Positions 52,822-62,439 of a stretch of DNA of 64,000 nucleotides are shown here, in pieces. The notes beneath the pieces were generated by a model. It worked only from the letters and a program-made list of their open reading frames with translations. It searched no databases and was not told where the DNA came from. The position numbers and the translations under genes are program-made. Source of the stretch: UBA6522 sp965205045 (lineage in GTDB: Bacteria > Pseudomonadota > Gammaproteobacteria > Steroidobacterales > Rariloculaceae); the NCBI GenBank assembly GCA_965205045.1, contig OZ242031.1:4278001-4342000 (forward strand), in the 5' to 3' direction. The first letter of the stretch is position 1. Every line of letters starts with the position of its first letter.

Positions 52822-55026
52822 TCAGAACCGGAACGTGCGGCTGTACTTCACCGCGAATTCGGACTGTCTGGAATGCATTTCCGAAAATGCGGCCAGGGCA
52901 TCGAAGTCGTGGTTCCAGACGACGTAGAGATCCTCGCCGGCGCGGGGATTCCAGCGCAGCCGGCTGTTGACGCCCACGCTCTCGGAGAGATTGTCGTACT
53001 GGACCAGGTTGACCCAGGACCACTTGACGTTGAATGCAAGATTGGCGCGTAGCTGGATCAGGCGGGTCCGGAATTGGCTGTGCGCCAACTCCACATCGTT
53101 GTACTGGTACGAGACGCGGCCATACCAGCGGCTGCCGGGGCGCCAGTCGACGCGACCTTCCACCGAAATCCGCTCGCCGCCGTAGTACTGCTCCTTCCCC
53201 ATGGCCAGCGACGGTGCAAGCACACGCTCCTGCGCCCACTCCATTTCGATCTCATACCCGGACTCTTCGTACTCTCCGGCGGGAATCACGATGCTGCCGG
53301 CCACCGTGAAGGGCTCCGCCAACACCTCGCGACCCCTGGACACCGCCACGCTGTAGTTGTCGCCACGATGATTCTCGATGCGAAACGGCCGCATCCAGAG
53401 GCTGGAAGATTCGAATTCGCCAGTCGAGTACGTGTCGTATTCCTGCACGGAGACCAGGGCCATGACGCTTCGAATCCACGGGTGCCCCTGCGGGCGGTAC
53501 CGATACGCGCCCCAGAGCCTCCGGCGTTCGTAATCCCGGCGGTTCACGAAACCCAGCGCCGGGTTGTAGTTCGGCTGCAGGACCTCGTACTCGAGCCTGG
53601 CCGAGAGCCCTTCGCTGGAAGTCACGCCCAGAGTCGTGCCCCAGGCCGACTGCTCCAGGTCCACGTTTGCGCTGTCGGTGCGCTGGAACCAGGCGGTGCC
53701 ATCCGTGGTCCGTCCCGGCAGCAACCGCCGGTTGCGGTAGCGGAAATCGGCGCCCGCCAGTGAATTGTCGATGTTGGATCGGGGACTGCCGCTGGTGACG
53801 ATCATGCCGACACTGGATTCCTCCAGAACGTTGGCCGACAGGCGGCCGACGAATAGATCGCTCTCCTCCACATACCCTCTTCGCCCCTCGAATCCATCCT
53901 GATTCACGCCCAGCACGCCCACGTTGAGCCGTCCGATTCGCCCGGTCAGCTTCGCGCCGCTGTTGATGTCCACAGCCTGTCCCGTATCGCTGAGGCCTAT
54001 GCGCCGCGAGAAAAACGGCAGGCCGTTGCTTCCCCGGCCGCCTCCGCTCCTGCCCGGACCGAACGAGAATATATCCACGTCCTGAAGGAAAAAATCGCGT
54101 TTCTCCGGGAAGAACGTCGGGAACCTCGTCAGGTTGACCTGCCTGTCGTCCACTTCGGTCGAAGAAAAATCGGTGTTGAACGTCAGCACGCCCGTCAGTG
54201 AGGGCGTGAAGTTGTAGAAGACGTCCAGGGAAGTATCCGTCCTAGTGGCCTGATCCTCAGTCGCGAAATCATGGTTGCTGGCCAGGCTGACCGCGGGAAT
54301 GATGTCCAGCCCCCTGCCCTGCCGCAAACCGGAGAACCCCGACAGGATACCAGCCGACGAGGGATTTACGTCGCGGTCAAACGATGACCAGGCCATGCTC
54401 TCCTGCTTGCGTGGAATCGTTCGGGCGACGGTGAATCCCCAGTCCGGATTGTTCGAATCGAAATTAAGCGTCTTGAAGGGGATCGCGATTTCCGCCGTCC
54501 AGCCCTGCTCATCGATCACCGCTTCGGCGTGCCAGATTCCGTCCCAGTCCTCGTTCACGTTGGTCCCGCGGTCGAACACTCCGTCGCGGCGTACACCGTT
54601 CGGATTGAGCTGGAACCGGTATCCCGTGCGCATGTTGTTGAACGGATCGAGTACCAACTCGATGCGATCGTCGACGCTCACCGACTGCCCCTGGACCATC
54701 TGCCGCGCCGCGATCAATGCCGGCTCGCTGTCCAGGAGCCGCGCCCCCACGTACAGGTTTTCGTCGTCGTAGAGCACATAGAAGAACGACGTTTCGCTGG
54801 GTTGCCCGTGGTCGACCGGCTCGTACTGATGCAGGTCCGAGATGACGGCGGCCTCGGCCCAGACCGGATCGTCCAGCCTGCCATCCAACTGGGGCGGGGA
54901 AGAAGCCCGAACGATTTCCGTCGCCTTTCGGGCCAATCGCTCCTGCGCATCGCTTGCCGCGCCGGTCATGGCCAGGCAGCCAGCGACGGCAGGGATCAAT
55001 CGAGCTTTGAAGTCCGACGACATCAT
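52822..55026 (-). CDS. DUF5916 outer-membrane barrel protein, copy 3
   Basis: The 734-residue protein is the upstream partner of copy 2. It has the same domain order, the FPEKRDFFLQDVDIFSFG hallmark and the same C-terminal SRTFRF. In place of the Asn/Met stretch of copy 2 it has a Gly/Arg/Ser-rich loop (GPGRSGGGRGSNG). ATG codons at 55026 and 55023 follow a possible ribosome-binding site; the open frame to 55170 lacks a signal peptide and is unlikely. The upstream 268 bases hold no gene. Confidence 0.87.
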   Translation of the reverse strand: MMSSDFKARLIPAVAGCLAMTGAASDAQERLARKATEIVRASSPPQLDGRLDDPVWAEAAVISDLHQYEPVDHGQPSETSFFYVLYDDENLYVGARLLDSEPALIAARQMVQGQSVSVDDRIELVLDPFNNMRTGYRFQLNPNGVRRDGVFDRGTNVNEDWDGIWHAEAVIDEQGWTAEIAIPFKTLNFDSNNPDWGFTVARTIPRKQESMAWSSFDRDVNPSSAGILSGFSGLRQGRGLDIIPAVSLASNHDFATEDQATRTDTSLDVFYNFTPSLTGVLTFNTDFSSTEVDDRQVNLTRFPTFFPEKRDFFLQDVDIFSFGPGRSGGGRGSNGLPFFSRRIGLSDTGQAVDINSGAKLTGRIGRLNVGVLGVNQDGFEGRRGYVEESDLFVGRLSANVLEESSVGMIVTSGSPRSNIDNSLAGADFRYRNRRLLPGRTTDGTAWFQRTDSANVDLEQSAWGTTLGVTSSEGLSARLEYEVLQPNYNPALGFVNRRDYERRRLWGAYRYRPQGHPWIRSVMALVSVQEYDTYSTGEFESSSLWMRPFRIENHRGDNYSVAVSRGREVLAEPFTVAGSIVIPAGEYEESGYEIEMEWAQERVLAPSLAMGKEQYYGGERISVEGRVDWRPGSRWYGRVSYQYNDVELAHSQFRTRLIQLRANLAFNVKWSWVNLVQYDNLSESVGVNSRLRWNPRAGEDLYVVWNHDFDALAAFSEMHSRQSEFAVKYSRTFRF

Positions 55027-55294
55027 CCAATCTTTCCATTCGTTTCGGGCACACCCAAGTGCAAACCTGACGGCTGCAGGATGCGCCCAACTCGAAACAT
55101 CCCATTTCCCCCAACGCGGCAGCGAACCGAACGGCTCCAAGTATGGCCCGAGCACTGTATACCAAGCCACTGACGGATTCCCTAAAGAATAGTTAATACG
55201 CGCGACGGCGCTTGCCGTACCAGGCTGGGTTTCGCGAGGCGCTTGCGCCAGCCGACAGGGTTGGAAACGTAGCAGGATTCTGCTGCCGCGGCAG

Positions 55295-57403
55295 CTAGAC
55301 TTTCAGCCCCATTAGTGGAGATTCTCCTTCCATCCCGGCGTACTCCAGGCTGGGTTCCTCGCCCGCGGACCATGCCGGAACGGTGAACCGAACGCGTCGC
55401 CACACCGCCGGGCCCTCGGCGCCCGGGTGTGCGACCGGTTCGCCCACGGTGACGAACTCCGCGCTGACGCCGTCGTCAGCGAACCGCACAATCACATAAC
55501 CCACGCCGTCGGTGTCCACGTAGTGAAGGTGGGGATTGACCGCATCAACCGCCTGCTGCATGGCCGCCTGCTCGTCACCGGTCTGCCCCAGCCTCGCGGC
55601 CGCTTCGGCCCCGAACAGCAACCAAGCGTTGAGCGCAGGCATGATGGCTCGCGGATATCCGAACAGGGAACCGTCGAACCGCACCCGCCCGTTCAACTCC
55701 GGGACGGCCTGCGTGGCGTTGCTCTGATTCTTGAGCCGCGGCCCGGAACTGATGGACGAGCCGGCAAATTCCGCCATGACGGCCCGGGGCGAATCGCTGT
55801 CGAAATCGTCAAATACGACGCCTGCGAAATGAGCGTGCCGGTCGCCCGTCAGGGAAACCGCATTCGTGATGCCCTGGTCCGCGATGAACGTCATCAGCTC
55901 CCGGCGCTCCAGCGGGTAGCCGTCCCAGGCGTCCGTCCACCACAGATCGTCATGGCTGCCGTAGTCCCTGAAACTCATGTCGAACCCGAAACGCATGAGC
56001 GCTACGTCGTTGCAGATAATCTTCCAGCGCGACTCGCTTTCCAGCAGCGAGGCCGTGAGCCACTGCTTCTGCCCGGCGCCGAGCAGCGATCCCGCCGGGC
56101 TGTCCCTGCGGCTGTTGGGCATCTCCTGGCCGCCCAGACTCACGGTCTCGGGCGGGTTGCCGCCGTTGGCAGTGCGGCCCGCGTTCTGTGTCTCCACCAG
56201 GGCGGCGGGCACCGGTTCGCGCGTCAGGAACTCCCCACCCGGAATCGACGCATCGACGCCCCGAGGCCCCCGATAGCTGCGCCCGTCCACCAGCAGCAGT
56301 TCCGCCATCCGGCCCCACCTGAGGCTCCGGTAGATGGACAGGGTCCCAATCGCCGCCAGGTTGTTGGGCTCGCGGCTCAGGTAGTTGTCGTCGAAGCTTT
56401 CCAGTTCCACGTCGGACACCTCGGCCGGCGAGAAATCCCGCGCCGGATTGCCGGGCGCAGGATTGCTGCCGAGCACCGCAGGGATGTACTCGAACCACGC
56501 CTGGTTGCTGTCCATCTTGCGCCGCTGAGCCGGACCGCCGGGGTGATAGCTCTGCCAGGCGTCGTTGTAGAACTCATGGTCGTCCCAGATGCAGACGAAG
56601 GGATACGCCGCCCGCGCGTCCTGCAGGTCGGGATCGAGAAGGTAGATCTTGTACAGTTCCCGATAGTCGTCCAGCGACTCGGCAACCAACTGTTCACCCA
56701 TCGGCCCGACGGGGCCCTTGGACGGCAAACTGGCCACCATGCGTGGCGAACCGTCCGCATTGCGCAGGTCGATTTCCTCCCCGTCCAGGCTGACCAGCGG
56801 ACGCCGGTTGCCAGCTTCGTAGATGAAGTCACCGACATGCACGACGAGGTCTATCCTGCGGTCGTCCGCCGCCTGCTCGTCATCCAGCAGCAACCGCCGG
56901 TACGCACTGAACAGGCCCTCCTCGTAGTGCTGGCAGGAACAGACGGCAACGGTCAGCGGACGATCAGCGTCCTCCGAAGGCGCTGTTCGGGTTCGACCCA
57001 CACGGCTCGCGCTGCCATCCGGCGCGAGAAAACGGTAGCGGTAACTCCGATCGGACTCGAGACCCGCAGTGAAGCAGCGCACGGTTAAGTCGAAGCTGCG
57101 TTCGGCAAGAACCGCCTGTTCGAGAATCACATCGGAAAATTCGGGATCGCGGGCAACCTGCACCCGCAATTCCACGCTGTCGGTGTCGGCCTCCCCGGGC
57201 TCGACCCGCGTCCAAAGGACCACCGCGTCAGGCAACGGATCCGCCGAAGCCACCCCCTGCGGAAATCCAAACTGACCCGACGCCGGCCGCGGCCTCGAGC
57301 AACCAACCAGCGTCGTCGCCGACGCCATCGCCGCAAAGCAACCGGCAGTCCGCGCAAAGGCCGCCATGAATTCGCGGCGTGAATACAAGTTGGAAGAAGG
57401 CAT
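55295..57403 (-). CDS. phoD: PhoD-type alkaline phosphatase/phosphodiesterase, Tat lipoprotein
   Basis: The 702-residue protein starts MPSSNLYSRREFMAAF, a twin-arginine signal, with a lipobox VGC near residue 35. The PhoD motifs VAVCSCQHYEEG, HVGDFIYEAG, CIWDDHEFYND and SLTGDRHAHFAG are intact and carry the Fe/Ca ligands. It releases phosphate from mono- and diesters outside the cytoplasm. An insertion around residues 300-420 makes it longer than the shortest family members. The long open frame further upstream is antisense to the amidase and acylase genes and not coding. Confidence 0.9.
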   Translation of the reverse strand: MPSSNLYSRREFMAAFARTAGCFAAMASATTLVGCSRPRPASGQFGFPQGVASADPLPDAVVLWTRVEPGEADTDSVELRVQVARDPEFSDVILEQAVLAERSFDLTVRCFTAGLESDRSYRYRFLAPDGSASRVGRTRTAPSEDADRPLTVAVCSCQHYEEGLFSAYRRLLLDDEQAADDRRIDLVVHVGDFIYEAGNRRPLVSLDGEEIDLRNADGSPRMVASLPSKGPVGPMGEQLVAESLDDYRELYKIYLLDPDLQDARAAYPFVCIWDDHEFYNDAWQSYHPGGPAQRRKMDSNQAWFEYIPAVLGSNPAPGNPARDFSPAEVSDVELESFDDNYLSREPNNLAAIGTLSIYRSLRWGRMAELLLVDGRSYRGPRGVDASIPGGEFLTREPVPAALVETQNAGRTANGGNPPETVSLGGQEMPNSRRDSPAGSLLGAGQKQWLTASLLESESRWKIICNDVALMRFGFDMSFRDYGSHDDLWWTDAWDGYPLERRELMTFIADQGITNAVSLTGDRHAHFAGVVFDDFDSDSPRAVMAEFAGSSISSGPRLKNQSNATQAVPELNGRVRFDGSLFGYPRAIMPALNAWLLFGAEAAARLGQTGDEQAAMQQAVDAVNPHLHYVDTDGVGYVIVRFADDGVSAEFVTVGEPVAHPGAEGPAVWRRVRFTVPAWSAGEEPSLEYAGMEGESPLMGLKV

Positions 57404-57592
57404 GGCGGAATAGTGCCACAGCGCGTGAGAGCTTACAGAATTCAAAAGGATGTCGCGGGGGGGGGACGACCGAATCGCAGTTGGCCGGCGGACGTGTACG
57501 AACATTACGAAGCCTTGCGGATCGCGGCCTCGAAACCGGGTGGTCCGGCCCAATGCTAAGATGCGCCCGGTGGGAAATTTGTGCCCTTTTGC

Positions 57593-58477
57593 ATGACGTC
57601 GCGAGCGGTCGCCCTTTCTGTCCTGGCCTCGTGTGCGCTGGCCGCCTGCGGGCCCCTGCGCTACGTCGACGTGGATTCGGCGAACCAGAGCAACCGCATC
57701 AACCACCTCGTCATTCACTTCACGAGCACAGACTTCGCAGAGTCGTTGCGACTGCTGACGGAACGCACGGAGCGCCCCGTCAGCGTGCATTACCTGGTGC
57801 CGGAAAACGGCGACCCTACCTATCCGCGCCAACGGCTCAGGGTGTACCGCCTCGTCGATGAAGAGCAGCGTGCCTGGCATGCCGGACAGAGCCATTGGCA
57901 CGGCGACAATGCACTGAACGGAACGTCCATCGGCATCGAGATCGTGAATCGGTCGAGCTGCATCGCCGTGGCTCCGGGCACCGAACCCGGCGAGCCGGAG
58001 GATCGCTGCGAGTTTCTCGATTTCGACGCCGAACAGATCGATCTCGTCATCGAACTCACGCTCGACATCCTTCGGCGCAATCCCGGCATCGATCCGGTCG
58101 ATGTCGTCGGCCACGCCGACATCGCGCCCGATCGCAGGCTGGACCCCGGACCGACATTTCCCTGGCGCCGACTCTACGAACGCGGCATCGGCGCCTGGTA
58201 CGACGACGACACCGCCGACCGATACCGCGAACGCTTCAACGCAGAGCCGCCAGCCCTCGCGCTGCTGCAGCGAGGCCTCAACGCCTATGGCTACGACGTG
58301 GAGGACACCGGCGAACACGATGCGCGGACGCGGGACGCGCTCAGGGCGTTTCAGATGCACTTCAGACCATCGGACTGGTCCGGACAGCCCGACCCCGAAA
58401 CCGCCGCCATCCTGTTCGCGCTGCTCGAAAAGTATCGGCCGCGGGAATTGTCCGGGCTGCTGCAAACGCTGCTGTAG
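57593..58477 (+). CDS. N-acetylmuramoyl-L-alanine amidase lipoprotein with peptidoglycan-binding domain
   Basis: The 294-residue protein has a lipobox ending at C19 (LAAC). The Amidase_2 domain follows with H42 in LVIHFTS, GTSIGIEIVN and the late zinc-site motif VVGHADIAPDRRLDPGPTFPW, the AmiD/AmpD pattern. A C-terminal peptidoglycan-binding domain (LLQRGLNAYGYDVEDTGEHD) completes it. It cleaves the amide bond between MurNAc and the stem peptide. ATG at 57593 is preferred to GTG at 57581. A degraded copy of its 3' end lies at 62265-62376. Confidence 0.9.
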   Translation: MTSRAVALSVLASCALAACGPLRYVDVDSANQSNRINHLVIHFTSTDFAESLRLLTERTERPVSVHYLVPENGDPTYPRQRLRVYRLVDEEQRAWHAGQSHWHGDNALNGTSIGIEIVNRSSCIAVAPGTEPGEPEDRCEFLDFDAEQIDLVIELTLDILRRNPGIDPVDVVGHADIAPDRRLDPGPTFPWRRLYERGIGAWYDDDTADRYRERFNAEPPALALLQRGLNAYGYDVEDTGEHDARTRDALRAFQMHFRPSDWSGQPDPETAAILFALLEKYRPRELSGLLQTLL

Positions 58478-58522
58478 CGAGCACCGAGCTTCTGAACCGC
58501 ACCTGGAGACTATGGAACTGCC

Positions 58523-60127
58523 ATGGCGAATGTGATTCAACGCGTGGCCGGCGCAAGCGGCTACCCGATCATGGCCAACGACCCGCACCGGGCCCAGTCG
58601 GCGCCTTCGCTGCGGTACTGGGCGCACCTGGTCGGGCCGGGGTGGAATGTGATCGGGGGCGGGGAGCCCGAGATCCCCGGAGTGAGCATCGGCCACAACG
58701 GGCACGGCGCGTGGGGTCTGACCGTGTTTGCCACCGACAGCGAGGACCTGTACGTCTACCGGACGCATCCTTCCGATCCGAACCGCTACCGCTATCGGAA
58801 CAACTGGGAGCGGATGACGGTGATCACCGAGACCATCCCGGTAAGGGAGCAGGCCCCGGTGGAAGTCGAACTGAAGTACACGCGGCACGGTCCGGTGGTA
58901 TACGAGGACCCGGACAACAACGTCGCCTACGCGGTACGGGCTGCGTGGCTCGAGCCGGGGGGAGCGCCGTACCTGGCGAGTTTGCGCATGAATCAGGCCA
59001 CGACATGGGAAGAGTTCGTCGAAGCGTCCAACTACTCCAATATTCCCGGCGAAAACATGGTCTGGGCCGACCGGGACGGGAACATCGGCTGGCAGTCCGT
59101 GGGGATTGCGCCCATCCGCCGCAACTTCTCCGGGCTGGTTCCGGTTCCGGGCGACGGCCGCTACGAGTGGGACGGGTATCTGCCGATCGTCGCCAAACCG
59201 AGCACCTTCAATCCGGCCGAGGGATTTTTCGTCACAGCGAACAACCACCTGACGCCCGATGACTATCCACACTTCGATGCCATCGGATTCGAGTGGTCGG
59301 ATCCGTACCGGTGGGCCAGGGTGTCCGAAGTCCTGGACTCGGGGCGTCGCCATTCCATGGCGGACATGATGGACCTGCAGATGGATACGCTGTCGATACC
59401 CGCGCGAACCCTCGTCCCCCTGCTCGAGCACGTGGAACTGGACGAAGGCGATGCGATTCGGGCGCGGCGCTTGTTGCTGGACTGGGACCACGATCTGGAT
59501 CCGGCATCGGTGGCGGCCGGGATTTACGTCGCGTTCGAACGCAGACTGCAACGGGCGATGCACGAATTGCTGGTACCGGATGAGGGCCGGGAGTTCATCC
59601 GGGGCGTTTCCATGTCGGTGATCATCGATCATGTTCTCGCGCCAGGCGGCGAGTTCGGGAGCGACCCGATCGCCGGCCGCGATGGGCTGTTGGCCGAGAG
59701 CCTCACCGCCGGTGTGCAGGATCTGCGGGAGAAACTCGGTGCCAACATGGACGACTGGCAGTACGGCCAGCCGGACTACAAACACGCCACGATCCATCAT
59801 CCGCTGTCTCGCGCGTTGACGGGCGAAATGCACGACCGTTACACGGTGGGCCCGCTGCCGAGGGGCGGAAACTCCTACACCATCAACAACAGCGGAGCCG
59901 GCGACAACCAGACCACAGGCGCGTCGTTCCGCATCATCGTCGACACCGCCGACTGGGACCGGGCCGTGGGCACCAACACCCCCGGTCAGGTGGGCGATCC
60001 CGATTCCGTCTACTACAACAACCTGTTCGAACTGTGGGCCAATGACCGGTACTTCCCGGTGTTCTTCTCCCGAGAGCGGATCGAATCAGTGGCCGCCGAA
60101 CGCTGGGAACTGCTGCCCGGGCCGTGA
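58523..60127 (+). pseudogene. 5'-truncated penicillin acylase family gene (catalytic Ser absent)
   Basis: The frame (534 codons) matches the beta chain of penicillin acylase/acylhomoserine-lactone acylase from GYPIMANDPHRAQSAPSLRY onward, including GVSIGHNGHGAWGLT and the late GGNSYTINNSG. The signal peptide, alpha chain, spacer and the N-terminal Ser of the beta chain, which is both nucleophile and autoprocessing residue (normally in an SNNW-type motif), are missing. The frame has no internal stop, so the loss is recent or the remnant is conserved. It follows the amidase by 45 nt. Confidence 0.8.
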
Positions 60128-60140
60128 TTGGGGAGACGAA

Positions 60141-60190
60141 GTTAACAGGATTAACAAGAACTCTGTTAACGCCGTTAATTTTGTTGATTT
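60141..60190. repeat. GTTAAC-type AT-rich repeat array
   Basis: GTTAAC occurs at 60141 and again near 60164, with related GATTAAC and GTTAATT units between and after, about 10-13 bases apart. The block sits in the gap after the acylase remnant and differs sharply from the GC-rich surroundings. It may be an intergenic repeat or a protein-binding array. Confidence 0.5.
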
Positions 60191-60308
60191 CTTTGAAACG
60201 CACTCATCCGTGACGAGCCGAGAAGACGGTAGCGACGAATGGGGGGCACAGTATGCGGCCCATGGCGGTATCATGCTCCAACGCAAGTAGGCTGCGTCGA
60301 GAGTTCCG

Positions 60309-60989
60309 TTGATTCCCAAGTATCCCAGCACGCCGTACTGGCCTTGGTCGCCATCCGTCGCCCGGGGGGATGCCCTGCACCCTGACCCACGCCGATTTGT
60401 CGGCGAACCCGTGGTGATCACCGAGAAACTCGACGGCGGAAATACGCTCCTTCACGCTGGCGAAGTGTACGCGCGCAGCACATCCGCCCCGAGTGCCGGC
60501 AAGTGGATGGCCATGGTCAAAAAACACCATGCCTGGAAAGTGCGGGAGCCCGATGTCTATCTTTATGGCGAGGATATCTACGGCGTGCACAGCATTGCCT
60601 ACGGGCCTGTGCCGGAAAGTGAAACGTTCTATGCATTCGCGCTCCGTGACGGAGACGGCGCGTTCGCACCTTTCGACAAGCTTGAGTCGTACGCGATGCG
60701 ACGAGGGATTCCGGTTGTTCCGGTCCTTTTCAGAGGCCGGTTCGAATCAATTGGGGAAATACGTACGTTCATGGAACGTGCCCACCTTGAAACCTCCGTG
60801 CTTGGCGGTGCGCGGGAGGGCGTCGTGATGCGGTTGGCAAAGGGGTTCCCGGCGTTGGAATTCAAGAATAACGTCTGCAAGAGCGTTCGCCCTGACCATG
60901 TACAGACGGATGAACACTGGACCAGAAACTGGAAACCCTGCGAAATCGTGCCGAAATTCGAATCGGATCGTCAGCCAGGGACCGGCTGA
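60309..60989 (+). CDS. RNA ligase family protein
   Basis: The 226-residue protein has the nucleotidyltransferase motifs of Rnl2-type RNA ligases: motif I EKLDGGN with the adenylated lysine K40, YGEDIYGVHSIAY, REGVVMRL and the motif V-like FKNNVCKSVRPDHV. It would seal nicks in RNA. The start is TTG (MIPKYPSTPYWPW); a weak purine-rich site lies upstream, so the start is uncertain. The gene is isolated between repeats and a NYN gene on the opposite strand. Confidence 0.82.
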   Translation: MIPKYPSTPYWPWSPSVARGDALHPDPRRFVGEPVVITEKLDGGNTLLHAGEVYARSTSAPSAGKWMAMVKKHHAWKVREPDVYLYGEDIYGVHSIAYGPVPESETFYAFALRDGDGAFAPFDKLESYAMRRGIPVVPVLFRGRFESIGEIRTFMERAHLETSVLGGAREGVVMRLAKGFPALEFKNNVCKSVRPDHVQTDEHWTRNWKPCEIVPKFESDRQPGTG

Positions 60990-61150
60990 ACGCTTCGACC
61001 CCGAACTCGAACCAACTGGACCCTGCTGGCCCACCACATTCGTTCGCACCGCGGTTGACAATAGGCACATGAGTTCCCAAACTGACATGCATTAATACCC
61101 CTCGGCTCACCACCCCAGCGGGACTCAATGGGGGCCGAGCATCACCACCC

Positions 61151-61172
61151 CAGGGACGCTTTGGCGTCCCTG
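61151..61172. terminator. Perfect hairpin in the gap between RNA ligase and NYN genes
   Basis: CAGGGACGC (61151-61159) and GCGTCCCTG (61164-61172) form a 9-bp stem with a TTTG loop, between two convergent genes. No T-run follows on either strand. The same 298-base gap holds TCACCACCCCAG twice (61107-61118 and 61142-61153, 35 bases apart); nothing else was recognised. Confidence 0.4.
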
Positions 61173-61287
61173 AATCCATAACGGCCACCGATCGCATGCC
61201 GGACGACGACGCCCCGACTACGCCTCGCCATCGCGTCCGGGTGTTCGTGATCCAAGATGAAAGTTCATTGCTGCAGCGACGTTTCGG

Positions 61288-61953
61288 CTATGCTCGCCAT
61301 GACCGTGGACGGTAAAATCGGGTGCCAGGAATGGGACTGGGCAACTGGCAGTCACCAAGAATTCCCCTCCGCAACGGTCGAATGAAAGACACGACTTGAG
61401 AAAGTCTGTGTGACACACGGCGACCTGGCATTACCGTGGGTGGAATCAAGCCGATCGGTAAATTCAGATTGTCTTGCACCAGGCGAATGGCTTCAACGAG
61501 ATCGCTGTCGTTGCTTACGATCGCCGCCGCTTCGTAATGTCCCGACCACGCATCGTTCAAGAGATGCACCGCAAGATTGACATCCGACCCCTTTTCTTCC
61601 GTTTGCCAAACGTGAATGCGATCATCAGGCGCACCATCAACGGGTTGTCGCCAGACTCTATGGCGCGAGAAATGCCCTCGTATGATTTCCAGCTCAGGAA
61701 TGTACGCGTCCAGAGCCCTGAGGTATATCTGTTGTCTACCCTGTACGCCACTGTCGTTGGGGACAGCGCGAACGTTCGCGGTGAAATACTTGATGCCAAT
61801 TATGTCGTGTTCCCCGCCCAATACGCGTTGACACATAGCCCTGGGATCAAGCCAACGATTAGGTCCGCCCTTCAGTGCACCATAGTAAAGGTTGAATCCA
61901 TCGATATAGACAGCGGTACGCTTTGGAATGTTCGCCTCCTGCAGAAAAAGCAA
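61288..61953 (-). CDS. NYN-domain (PIN-like) putative RNase
   Basis: The 221-residue protein has the NYN fold pattern: YIDGFNLYYG with D18, the EEKGSDVNLAVHLL strand-helix and VSNDSDLVEAI, giving the acidic residues of a metal-dependent RNase. The first residues MLFLQEANIPKR precede the core; the C-terminal ~25 residues are basic. NYN proteins cut RNA and often occur in accessory loci. Its partner is not known; the nearest candidate is the convergent RNA ligase. Confidence 0.82.
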   Translation of the reverse strand: MLFLQEANIPKRTAVYIDGFNLYYGALKGGPNRWLDPRAMCQRVLGGEHDIIGIKYFTANVRAVPNDSGVQGRQQIYLRALDAYIPELEIIRGHFSRHRVWRQPVDGAPDDRIHVWQTEEKGSDVNLAVHLLNDAWSGHYEAAAIVSNDSDLVEAIRLVQDNLNLPIGLIPPTVMPGRRVSHRLSQVVSFIRPLRRGILGDCQLPSPIPGTRFYRPRSWRA

Positions 61954-62264
61954 AGGGCTGCCAAGTCACCCTGGTAGCCCTCGCGGCGTGCCGACGAAAC
62001 GACACGCGTGGTAGGCGAATTGTGCGGCAAGTCAAGGCGGTTTGCAAGTGCGAGCCTTGTCCAATGAGACATGTGCCTGAACGTGGGCCTCTGGAAAAAA
62101 TAAATTAATAATAACAATATGTTAGGTGGGTTGCGGCGTTGTCCGATTGGTGAACGGAATCGTGCCGGTTACCACATGGGTACCATTTCGCTTCCAATTC
62201 CAGCGCGCCGCAGCGTAGCTGGGCAACCTCTCAAGTCGCGACACGACGGTTTCCGCGCCCACGG
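61954..62264. other. Gap without a recognised gene
   Basis: About 310 bases upstream of the NYN gene hold no supported gene. An AT-rich run (GAAAAAATAAATTAATAATA near 62095-62114) stands out and could hold the NYN promoter, but no boxes could be fixed. Confidence 0.4.
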
Positions 62265-62376
62265 CATTTCAGACCATCGGATTGGTCCGGGCAGCCCGAC
62301 GCCGAAACCGCTGCCATTCCGTTTGCGCTGCTCGAAAAAATACCGGCCGATCAGCAAACTGCTAGCAACACTGTGA
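62265..62376 (+). pseudogene. Degraded copy of the amidase 3' end
   Basis: ATTTCAGACCATCGGATTGG and the following ~90 bases match the amidase gene at 58358-58477 (TTCAGACCATCGGACTGG, then GACCCCGAAACCGCCGCCAT region) with many substitutions and frame changes. The match ends near the amidase stop codon. It is a decayed duplicate lying directly beside the IS21-family element. Confidence 0.72.
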
Positions 62377-62439
62377 AGATGCACTAAAACCAGCAGTTTG
62401 AAGTTGTAGGTTTCTGCAAGGTCGTTTCGGTGGCCGCGA

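Noticed and set aside
57404..59833. A long minus-strand frame upstream of the PhoD gene
   Set aside because: It is antisense to the amidase and acylase genes; the Tat signal marks the true start at 57403.
61107..61172. TCACCACCCCAG pairs considered as a CRISPR or repeat array
   Set aside because: Only two units, 35 bases apart, with no spacer pattern.
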